Assembly (NCBI GenBank): GCA_963981015.1
Contig: CAXCCG010000085.1
Location: 1-9,865, forward strand
DNA length: 9,865 nt
Source of the DNA: Thiopontia sp013349825
GTDB taxonomy: Bacteria; Pseudomonadota; Gammaproteobacteria; GCF-002020875
Direction of reading: 5' to 3'
Of this stretch, positions 1 to 6,448 are shown one piece after another. Within the stretch, counting starts at the first letter, position 1, and the number at the start of each line of letters is the position of its first letter. The position numbers and the translations under genes are program-made. The notes beneath the pieces are model-generated. The model saw only the letters and a program-made list of their open reading frames with translations, searched no databases and was not told where the DNA came from.

Positions 1-55
1 GAGGTTCAGAGGTTCAGAGGTTCAGAGGTTCAGAGGTTCAGAGGTTCAGAGGTTC
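1..55. repeat. Perfect 8-bp tandem repeat, GAGGTTCA x ~6.9
   Basis: The unit GAGGTTCA is repeated without a mismatch six times from 1 to 48, and a seventh partial copy GAGGTTC runs to 55. The array starts at the window edge, so its full length is unknown. It stops one base before the stop codon (57-59) of the minus-strand histidine kinase, so it lies just downstream of that gene. Eight is not a multiple of three, so copy-number change would shift a reading frame if the array extends into a gene on the left. There are no spacers, so it is not a CRISPR array. Confidence 0.97.
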
Positions 56-56
56 T

Positions 57-2282
57 TTAGACTGTTGGCTGTGGAGTATCTGCGAGAAGTGGGAGGGTGA
101 CAGTAAAGCAACTCCCCTCAACCTCGGTGCGGTTTCTCGCAGTGACCTTACCACCGTGATGGGTGGCCACTAAACGGACAATATAGAGCCCCAGCCCCAG
201 ATGTGGGCGTTCAGGATTACTCTCTTTACGAGAAGAGACCATAGACTCGAACAGCGTGTCATGAATCTCCTGGTCTATCGGAGCTCCCTGGTTGAGGATG
301 GATATCTCCACGTTACGTTTACTGCCGGGTTTATGGGGAGGGTTGTTGGAGAGGGAGATACGGACCTCAATCGGTATCCCCGGATAGCAGTAATCCACGG
401 CATTATTCAGCAGGTTATCCAGTAATTGCTCGATGGCATAGGGCCAACCATCCATTAGAATCGGCTGCCCTGGACGATCAATCTGGAACAGTTGCAGTGT
501 ATGGGTATTTTGATAGTTGTCGAGGTACTCTTCCAACAACTCGTTCAGATCAAATGCCTCTTCACTACCCGGTACGAGCGCCTCTTCAAAGCTGGATGCC
601 TCAGCAAGACTCTGTACCATCGACCCCAGACGGCTAATGCCACGGCGACTCTTGTGAAGATATTTCTGACTGGTTTCTGTATCTGGGATCTCCTGTTCCA
701 AATGCTCCAATGAGGTGGAGACAATGTTGAGGGGGTTGAGAATCTCATGTTTCAGCATGCGTGGCATCCGCTCCAGATAGTGGGTATAGCGGGCCAGCTT
801 CTGCAACATGGAAGAGATACTGCGGGATAGATCACCGAGTTCATCCAGCGAGTGGCGTTCTGTACGAATCTGTTCAGTTACAATGCGACCACTCTCATCA
901 ATGGCGTTACTGGTCTCTTCTCGCAGGTTGTGCAGTCGTAGCGTAAGGCGGGTCGCAATGGTGATGAGGATCAGTGAAGCGGTCAGGATGACCAGTAGTG
1001 TTGAACCTACCACATTCTCCAGCGCGATACGCAGCTCAGAGAGGATACGCAGATTACTCTGTTCAGCAACTACAACACCCAACTCCTCCTCTTCACCATG
1101 AATGGGGTAGATGATGGTAATTACATCGGCTAACCCATCGTAGGAGGGGCGTACCAGGCGCTGCTCGCGACCACTCTTCAGCGCTTGGTCGATTGCATTC
1201 CATGAAAATTCTCGGGTATCTCGAATCGGTTCATCGAACTGTAAAATAGGGGACCCCAGAATCCAGTCAAACAGTGTTGCAGAAATCGGGTTGCGCTCAT
1301 CATCACGGGTGAGGGTCGTTAACAGTGTTCCGGTGGTTGCAACCACACGACGATGACGGTCGGTAATGGAAAAGCGTGCATCGGGCAGGTCGATCGCATG
1401 GATCATCCGCTCCATTGAGGGAGCCGGTAGAAAGACCCGGTTCATATAGGCCTCCGTCCACTCTTTGAAGGTACCAATTTCTGTCTTGATGGAACGCTCT
1501 TTCGAGTCATCAATATCAATGATCGAGAAAGAGAGAGAGGTGTTCTCATCAATCAGCTTTTTGGGGAGTTTCAATTCGATCACGTAACCGGAGGCGGTGG
1601 GGTGCATGGAGGCGGCAAAGCTGCGTTCATGCATACCGGTGGTCGGTTTTTTCCACTCCTCCTCCATCTGGTAGATACTCATCAATCCAGGCCGATAAGC
1701 GGTTGCCAGATAATTTTTGGGTGGTTGTTGCTGATGTTGTAGATAGATACGCAGGTGATCACCACTGTCAACCCGGAGTCCCTTACTGCGGCGGAACAGG
1801 AGTTGGTTATCGGTAACCCGAAACAGTGCATAGATGTGACGTTTATCGTGCGAAACGCCGAGCAGATGTTGATAGGAGAGGTCACTACTGCTGTACTGCG
1901 GTCCACCCTGAAGGATGTGCGTCTCACTATATTCAACAGCTCGTGAAAGAATGGGGGTCCACTCATTAAATTCAGGGTTATCAAGATCCGGAGTCTCCTT
2001 CAACTCATGAACATAGAGATCCTGGTCATTGCTGAGGGCGTGGGGGATTCCGGTCTCCGGGTTAAAGAGGGCTTCGTTATCATGAAGTACTGTGGCAACG
2101 GCCTGTGCAGCCATGGAGAGGGCATTTTCCTGTCCCTGCTGTAGAAAGTGTTTCATCTCCACCAACATCTTGTAGCCCATCACCGGTATTGTCAGAAACA
2201 GGATGATGGCGAAGATCAGCTTATTGCGAATCCCTACCCACTGGCGTAACCAGTCACGAGCACGGGTTGTTAGCAATCCCAA
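57..2282 (-). CDS. pdsS: Membrane sensor histidine kinase, dedicated-sortase-system (PdsS-like) family
   Basis: This 741-residue sensor kinase would autophosphorylate and pass phosphate to the regulator encoded just upstream. An inner-membrane helix (about 21-40) is followed by a large periplasmic region (about 41-421), a second helix (about 422-445) and a linker to about 500. The phospho-acceptor box has H512 in KHEILNPLN. The ATPase domain spans about 610-732, with an N box (N623, N626, N627) and GLGLYIV (696-702). The G1 position reads NQGAP (664-668) instead of the usual DxGxG. The N-terminus (MLVEMKHFLQQGQENAL, an early LHD, then ALFNP) resembles what I recall of the 'proteobacterial dedicated sortase system' kinases; this comes from memory, not a search. 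The start is uncertain: the first candidate is TTG at 2282 with GGAG 10 nt upstream. The gene overlaps the regulator gene by 13 bp, which suggests translational coupling. Confidence 0.85.
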   Translation of the reverse strand: MGLLTTRARDWLRQWVGIRNKLIFAIILFLTIPVMGYKMLVEMKHFLQQGQENALSMAAQAVATVLHDNEALFNPETGIPHALSNDQDLYVHELKETPDLDNPEFNEWTPILSRAVEYSETHILQGGPQYSSSDLSYQHLLGVSHDKRHIYALFRVTDNQLLFRRSKGLRVDSGDHLRIYLQHQQQPPKNYLATAYRPGLMSIYQMEEEWKKPTTGMHERSFAASMHPTASGYVIELKLPKKLIDENTSLSFSIIDIDDSKERSIKTEIGTFKEWTEAYMNRVFLPAPSMERMIHAIDLPDARFSITDRHRRVVATTGTLLTTLTRDDERNPISATLFDWILGSPILQFDEPIRDTREFSWNAIDQALKSGREQRLVRPSYDGLADVITIIYPIHGEEEELGVVVAEQSNLRILSELRIALENVVGSTLLVILTASLILITIATRLTLRLHNLREETSNAIDESGRIVTEQIRTERHSLDELGDLSRSISSMLQKLARYTHYLERMPRMLKHEILNPLNIVSTSLEHLEQEIPDTETSQKYLHKSRRGISRLGSMVQSLAEASSFEEALVPGSEEAFDLNELLEEYLDNYQNTHTLQLFQIDRPGQPILMDGWPYAIEQLLDNLLNNAVDYCYPGIPIEVRISLSNNPPHKPGSKRNVEISILNQGAPIDQEIHDTLFESMVSSRKESNPERPHLGLGLYIVRLVATHHGGKVTARNRTEVEGSCFTVTLPLLADTPQPTV

Positions 2283-2974
2283 CGGTAACCCACTCCGAAT
2301 ACATTGCGGATACAGTTGAAGTCTGGATCAATGCGTTTAAATTTGATGCGAATTCTTCGAATATGACCGTTAATCGTGTTCTTTTCCACAATAGTCTGTC
2401 GAGTAACCGGCATCAGCGACTCATAGCTGAAGGCCTCGCCGGGCGATTGGGCCAGAGCCTCAATCAACCAAAACTCTGTCAAGGTGAGTTCAATTGGTTT
2501 TCCGCGCCAATGGACGGATAGGGCCGTCTCATTGAGTGTGAGGTGACCACAGATGATCTCACTGGAGGGGGTGTTTGAGTGGGTGAGTCGCTTCTCAATA
2601 CTGAAGAGTGAGGATACCCGAACCGTCAGATAGTCTAGTGTGATCGGTTTGATCAGGTAGTCCCATGCCTCCAGGCGTAATCCCTCAACCCGATCAATTT
2701 CGCTATCACGCGCGGTGAGAAAAATAACCGGGATCGTTGGATGCTGTCGATGCAACTCCGTACAAATTTCAAAGCCGGCATCATGGTTTTTACCGAGCAT
2801 AACGTCAAGAATGGCGAGGTCAGGCAGATCCTCTTCAAAGCCCAGCAGAGCCTCCTCTTTACTACCATAGGCCCTGATTGTATAGCCTTGTCTGCGCAGC
2901 GCATCGGTATAGTTCTCACGTTGGTCAGGGTCATCTTCTACGATTGCAATTTTTCGGTTCATAGTATCTGTCAT
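2270..2974 (-). CDS. pdsR: OmpR-type response regulator, dedicated-sortase-system (PdsR-like) family
   Basis: This 234-residue two-domain transcription factor is the likely partner of the kinase gene that overlaps its 3' end. The receiver domain (about 7-120) has the acidic pocket E13-D14-D15, phospho-acceptor D57 in LAILDVML, T87 in IFLTA and K109 in LIKP. The C-terminal half (about 140-233) reads as a winged-helix DNA-binding domain, with LTLTEFWLIEAL and a final GVGYRWD typical of OmpR/PhoB proteins. The stretch ENYTDALRRQGY and the end of the receiver resemble the sortase-associated subgroup as I recall it. Position 104 is W where most family members have D or E (EAWDYL against GADDYL). 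ATG 2974 and ATG 2962 are both possible starts, and neither has a clear ribosome-binding site. The target genes cannot be read from the window. Confidence 0.88.
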   Translation of the reverse strand: MTDTMNRKIAIVEDDPDQRENYTDALRRQGYTIRAYGSKEEALLGFEEDLPDLAILDVMLGKNHDAGFEICTELHRQHPTIPVIFLTARDSEIDRVEGLRLEAWDYLIKPITLDYLTVRVSSLFSIEKRLTHSNTPSSEIICGHLTLNETALSVHWRGKPIELTLTEFWLIEALAQSPGEAFSYESLMPVTRQTIVEKNTINGHIRRIRIKFKRIDPDFNCIRNVFGVGYRWDC

Positions 2975-3079
2975 CAGAGGGTAAACGGTTAAATTCTGGA
3001 AAAGTGGTTCTATCGAATAGTATATACTTAACCGCTTTTTAATGGGTAGAATCGCCCGATCGATAGTGGATGTTGTGTA
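2975..3079. promoter_or_regulatory. Divergent intergenic region between the regulator gene and gltX, with a 10-bp palindrome
   Basis: These 105 bp must hold the start signals for both the leftward two-component pair and rightward gltX. A perfect palindrome AGTATATACT lies at 3019-3028. It contains TATACT (3023-3028), a good -10 match toward gltX, and by symmetry TATACT also reads on the minus strand toward the regulator gene. No convincing -35 hexamer is visible in either direction. The regulator could autoregulate here, but that is inference. Confidence 0.45.
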
Positions 3080-4492
3080 ATGAAATTAACCACCCGTTTT
3101 GCCCCCAGCCCGACCGGCTATCTCCATATTGGAGGAGCGCGTACGGCACTCTTTTCCTGGCTCTATGCGCGTCGTCATGGTGGCGACTTTATCCTGCGAA
3201 TTGAGGATACCGACAGAGAGCGTTCCACCGAAGAGTCCGTGAATGCAATTCTGGAGGGTATGAACTGGTTAGGTCTTGAATATGATCAGGGGCCGTTCTA
3301 TCAGACCCACCGTTTTGATCGTTATAAAGAGGTGATTCAGAAATTACTGGATCAGGGCGATGCCTACTACTGTTACTGTACACGTGAAGAGCTGGATGAG
3401 ATGCGAGAGGGGCAGCGCTCACGTAAAGAGAAGCCCCGTTATACCGGACTATGCCGTAGCCGCACAGAGCCACGAGAAGGGGTTGATCCGGTTATCCGCT
3501 TCAAAAATCCGATGGATGGGGCAGTTGTGGTGGATGATCTGGTTCGGGGAAAGGTGGTGTTTCAGAATAGTGAACTGGATGATCTGATTATTGCTCGATC
3601 CGATGGTACACCCACCTATAATTTGACGGTGGTGGTGGATGATCTGGATATGGGGTTGACCCATGTGATTCGTGGAGATGACCATCTCAACAACACACCA
3701 CGCCAGATTAATATTCTGAGAGCGCTGGGGGCAGAGCTGCCAAAATATGCACACCTGCCGATGATTTTGGGTTCAGATGGTGGTCGACTCTCAAAACGTC
3801 ACGGCGCAGTGAGCGTTATGCAGTATCGTGATGAAGGATATCTGCCAGAGGCACTTCTCAATTATCTGGTGCGCCTGGGGTGGTCACATGGCGACCAGGA
3901 GATCTTCTCAATGGATGAGATGGTGAGTCTGTTTGAGGTGGAGAGTGTCAACCACTCTGCCTCGACCTTTAATCCAGAAAAGTTGTTATGGCTCAATCAA
4001 CACTATATCAAGAGTAGCTCACCAGAGCATATTGCCCATCATCTCAGTTGGCATATGGGTGAGAGAGGTATTGATCCGACACAGGGGCCAGATCTGATTC
4101 GGGTGGTAGAAGCGCAGCAGGAGCGCGCCAAGACTCTGGTAGAGATGGCCGATAACAGTGTATTTTTCTATCTCGATTTCGAGACATTTGATGAGAAAGC
4201 GGCGAAAAAGAACCTGAAAGTTGCGGCTCAACCACCATTGGAGAAAATTCGCAGTGCCTTGGCTGAGCTGGAAATTTGGGATGCAGAACCGATCCACCAA
4301 ATTGTCAAACAGACTGCAGAGATTCTCGATCTGAAGCTTGGCAAAGTGGCTCAACCACTGCGAGTAGCGGTAACAGGTGCGGCGATCTCTCCACCCATTG
4401 ATATTACTCTGGAGTTGATTGGCCGAGAGCGTGTTTTGAAGCGAATCGAACTGGCGTTAAGCTATATACAGCAACGAGCTGAGAGCAGTTAA
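3080..4492 (+). CDS. gltX: Glutamate--tRNA ligase (GluRS)
   Basis: This cytoplasmic class I aminoacyl-tRNA synthetase charges tRNA-Glu with glutamate and, at 470 residues, is normal for bacterial GluRS. The N-terminus RFAPSPTGYLHIGGARTALF contains the HIGH-type motif H16-I17-G18-G19. The KMSKS-type loop is RLSKR (236-240), with K239. The catalytic domain carries WLGLEYDQG (63-71) and VIRGDDHLNNTPRQ (196-209). The zinc-binding insertion has C98, C100 and C125. The fourth ligand of the E. coli enzyme (H127 as I recall it) is S127 here, while Y121 sits four residues before C125. The alpha-helical anticodon-binding half follows to the C-terminus. ATG 3080 has only a weak GGA about 10 nt upstream. 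The gene stands alone between a divergent regulator and an unrelated ORF. Confidence 0.98.
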   Translation: MKLTTRFAPSPTGYLHIGGARTALFSWLYARRHGGDFILRIEDTDRERSTEESVNAILEGMNWLGLEYDQGPFYQTHRFDRYKEVIQKLLDQGDAYYCYCTREELDEMREGQRSRKEKPRYTGLCRSRTEPREGVDPVIRFKNPMDGAVVVDDLVRGKVVFQNSELDDLIIARSDGTPTYNLTVVVDDLDMGLTHVIRGDDHLNNTPRQINILRALGAELPKYAHLPMILGSDGGRLSKRHGAVSVMQYRDEGYLPEALLNYLVRLGWSHGDQEIFSMDEMVSLFEVESVNHSASTFNPEKLLWLNQHYIKSSSPEHIAHHLSWHMGERGIDPTQGPDLIRVVEAQQERAKTLVEMADNSVFFYLDFETFDEKAAKKNLKVAAQPPLEKIRSALAELEIWDAEPIHQIVKQTAEILDLKLGKVAQPLRVAVTGAAISPPIDITLELIGRERVLKRIELALSYIQQRAESS

Positions 4493-4579
4493 GTCAGATG
4501 GAATGGGCTGTCCTCAAATTGAATTCTTGATCTGTATTGGATAATTTTATCTGATAAGGATATAATATTTAATGTTGGG

Positions 4580-5122
4580 TTGTTTGAGTTTTTTAATGAT
4601 CTTGCTAAAATTAACAATATGGTTACTGAATCACTTCATTCGTTCTCTTCGCAACCGCTGGCAGCGGTACAGCAGAGTAAGTTAGCGTCCGTAAAAGGGG
4701 GTGCTGAGAGTGCTGTTGAGAAAAAAACAGCACTACCTGTAGCCCTGCCTCCAGAAAACAGAGCGATTACTACGCCTCAAGCGCAGACAGAAAAATATAC
4801 AGCGACAGCTCAAACCCGTTCAACAGATGTTGCAGCTCCTGTTAAAGAAGAGGGAGATGAGCGGCTGGAGCTGGCCCAGCAAGCGCGAGAGGAGAAGCTG
4901 GAAGCCGCAAGAAAGGAGCGGGAAGCACAGTTAGAGGCAGAGCGTAAAGAGCGAGTGGAGAGTGCTCGGGCAGCAAGAGAGGCTGAAAGGCTTGAAGAGC
5001 TGGACGAGGTTCAGTTTCAACTTTACTCAAATCTGCATGAGCTCGCCGAAGAGGAGCGCTCCACGGAGGATTTGATTGCACTCAGAACGGCACTGGTGGC
5101 ACGTATCGACCTCTATGCTTGA
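4580..5122 (+). CDS. Hypothetical charged coiled-coil-like protein
   Basis: I do not recognise this 180-residue product. It has a short N-terminal stretch (FEFFNDLAKINN), then a low-complexity segment rich in Ala, Pro, Thr and Gln (about 25-90). A highly charged, Glu/Arg/Lys/Ala-rich segment (about 92-145) with heptad-like spacing suggests a long helix or coiled coil. It ends in LHELAEEERSTEDLIALRTAL. There is no signal peptide or membrane segment. The start is awkward: TTG 4580 is the first in-frame candidate and the next is ATG 4619 (residue 14) with no ribosome-binding site. The only ATG with a purine-rich AAGGA upstream (4572) is out of frame. A consensus TATAAT at 4561-4566 may be its -10. 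It lies 87 bp after gltX and about 200 bp before pseB, so operon membership is unclear. Confidence 0.6.
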   Translation: MFEFFNDLAKINNMVTESLHSFSSQPLAAVQQSKLASVKGGAESAVEKKTALPVALPPENRAITTPQAQTEKYTATAQTRSTDVAAPVKEEGDERLELAQQAREEKLEAARKEREAQLEAERKERVESARAAREAERLEELDEVQFQLYSNLHELAEEERSTEDLIALRTALVARIDLYA

Positions 5123-5177
5123 TCTCTCAAACTTTTGATGTTCACACGCCTGTATCAATTATTTTTAATGAAATAGC

Positions 5178-5204
5178 TCTAGATCGTCTACAATGCGCCG
5201 ATAA
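5178..5204 (+). promoter_or_regulatory. Candidate sigma-28 (FliA-type) promoter upstream of pseB
   Basis: GCCGATAA at 5197-5204 matches the FliA -10 consensus exactly. Eleven bases upstream, TCTAGATC (5178-5185) matches only 4 of 8 positions of TAAAGTTT, so the -35 half is weak. Transcription would start near 5211 and give a leader of about 110 nt before pseB. An overlapping sigma-70 reading is also possible, with TACAAT at 5189-5194 and a poor -35. The flagellar reading is favoured by the type of genes downstream. Confidence 0.4.
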
Positions 5205-5215
5205 TAAAGAATATT

Positions 5216-5237
5216 GTCGTGGGTCCGTCGTGGGTCC
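5216..5237 (+). repeat. 11-bp direct repeat, GTCGTGGGTCC x 2
   Basis: Two adjacent identical copies occupy 5216-5226 and 5227-5237, just after the candidate pseB promoter and inside its expected leader. They could be a binding site for a dimeric regulator or a simple tandem duplication. Nothing in the sequence decides between these. Confidence 0.7.
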
Positions 5238-5254
5238 ATTGTGACAAGGTTTAG

Positions 5255-5303
5255 AGCCTGTTCTCTTGTTCCGGACAGTATCAAAAATAATGCTCAACAG
5301 GCT
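5255..5303. repeat. 8-bp inverted repeat in the pseB leader
   Basis: AGCCTGTT (5255-5262) and AACAGGCT (5296-5303) are perfect complements separated by 33 nt. The second arm ends 4 nt before GGAGAA (5308-5313), the pseB ribosome-binding site. The arms could pair in RNA next to the translation start, or be a DNA-binding site. The long loop makes a strong hairpin unlikely. Confidence 0.5.
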
Positions 5304-5320
5304 GTGTGGAGAAGATAATC

Positions 5321-6307
5321 ATGTTTGATAATGCATCGATCTTGATCACCGGAGGCACAGGCTCCTTTGGTAAGAAATATACTCAAACCTTACTGGAACG
5401 TTATAACCCCAAAAAAATCATCATCTACTCCAGAGATGAGTTGAAACAGTTTGAGATGCAGCAGGAATTTAATCAACCCTGTATGCGCTATTTCATTGGG
5501 GATGTAAGGGATTGTGAACGCCTCAAGCAGGCCATGCGCGATGTGGATTATGTGATCCATGCGGCGGCTCTCAAACAGGTCCCTGCGGCTGAGTACAATC
5601 CGATGGAGTGTATTAAGACCAACATCTACGGCGCTGAAAATGTGATCAAGGCGGCGATTGAGAGTCAGGTCAAACGAATTATCGCGCTCTCAACTGATAA
5701 GGCAGCCAACCCCATTAATCTCTATGGTGCAACCAAGCTGGCTTCAGATAAGCTATTTGTCGCAGCCAATAACATGGTGGGGGAGCAGAATACCCGTTTT
5801 TCAGTGGTTCGATATGGCAACGTGGTAGGAACGCGAGGTTCGGTCGTTCCATTCTTCCAAAAGTTGATTAATGAAGGGGCTGACCACCTGCCGATCACAC
5901 ACCCGGAAATGACTCGGTTTTGGATTACCTTGCAGCAAGGCGTTGACTTTGTATTAAAGGATTTTGAACGGATGTTTGGTGGAGAAACTTTTGTTCCCAA
6001 GATTCCTTCGATGCACATTACTGATTTGGCGACATCAATGGCACCCGGTCTTGAGCAGAAAGTTGTAGGAATTCGTCCGGGTGAAAAACTTCACGAAATT
6101 ATGTGTCCACAAGATGATTCACATCTCACGATTGAGTTTGATGATCACTTTGTGATTGCTCCAAGCATTAACTTCAACTCCTGTGGCAATCTTTTTGACC
6201 AGAATCGTTTGGGTGAGATTGGTAAGGCTGTGCAGCAAGGATTTGAATACAATTCAGGTACAAATTCTGACTTTCTGACAGTAGATGAGTTGAAGGAATA
6301 TTATTAG
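5321..6307 (+). CDS. pseB: UDP-N-acetylglucosamine 4,6-dehydratase (inverting), PseB
   Basis: PseB converts UDP-GlcNAc to the 4-keto-6-deoxy-L-altro sugar, the first step toward CMP-pseudaminic acid. It is an NADP-dependent extended short-chain dehydrogenase of 328 residues, the usual family length. The nucleotide-binding loop is GGTGSFG (11-17). The catalytic set D126, K127 and Y135, in STDKAANPINLYGATK, matches the Asp-Lys-Tyr triad of Helicobacter FlaA1. EYNPMECIKTN (91-101), MTRFWI (197-202) and GIRPGEKLHE (250-259) are PseB hallmarks. I chose ATG 5321 because GGAGAA (5308-5313) lies 7 nt upstream and the protein then begins MFDNASILITGG as in the family; an in-frame GTG at 5306 would add five residues. 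The usual partner pseC does not follow. Confidence 0.95.
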   Translation: MFDNASILITGGTGSFGKKYTQTLLERYNPKKIIIYSRDELKQFEMQQEFNQPCMRYFIGDVRDCERLKQAMRDVDYVIHAAALKQVPAAEYNPMECIKTNIYGAENVIKAAIESQVKRIIALSTDKAANPINLYGATKLASDKLFVAANNMVGEQNTRFSVVRYGNVVGTRGSVVPFFQKLINEGADHLPITHPEMTRFWITLQQGVDFVLKDFERMFGGETFVPKIPSMHITDLATSMAPGLEQKVVGIRPGEKLHEIMCPQDDSHLTIEFDDHFVIAPSINFNSCGNLFDQNRLGEIGKAVQQGFEYNSGTNSDFLTVDELKEYY

Positions 6308-6448
6308 GTGGCTGCCCGCCTTGATCTTGGGCGCTATGAGTACGATTCATTGGAATGGCTTACAGGAAAGCAGTGTGAGAATTACCAGGTACCAACAAGC
6401 GGCAATCAGAAGTCTGTCATCACTACCTTAAAGAAGTTGATGCAATGA
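6308..6448 (+). CDS. Possible small protein filling the pseB-AKR gap (46 codons)
   Basis: A GTG codon directly follows the TAG stop of pseB, in the same frame. It opens a 46-codon ORF ending at TGA 6446-6448. That stop overlaps the ATG of the next gene as ATGA, a typical coupled-translation junction. The ORF therefore fills the whole gap between two operon genes. The product starts VAARLDLGRYEYDSLEWLTG and has no motif I recognise. Upstream of the GTG only the end of pseB is available, and no Shine-Dalgarno site is clear. YEYDS..EWLT loosely recalls the PseB C-terminus (FEYNSGTNSDFLT), so it could be a remnant of a second PseB-like tail. Other readings are a small gene, amber readthrough of PseB, or a chance ORF. 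Confidence 0.35.
   Translation: MAARLDLGRYEYDSLEWLTGKQCENYQVPTSGNQKSVITTLKKLMQ

Noticed and set aside
1..55. CRISPR array
   Set aside because: The repeats are 8 bp and contiguous with no spacers, so this is a simple tandem repeat.
1682..1984. 100-codon minus-strand frame inside the kinase gene
   Set aside because: The kinase frame is unambiguous here, and the alternative has no recognisable motif or ribosome-binding site.
5135..5170. Terminator after the coiled-coil gene (TTGAT/ATCAA followed by a T-rich run)
   Set aside because: The stem is only 5 bp, A/T-rich, with a 14-nt loop, and the T run is interrupted.
5306..5320. GTG 5306 as the pseB start
   Set aside because: It would place the GGAGAA ribosome-binding site inside the gene and add five residues absent from family N-termini.
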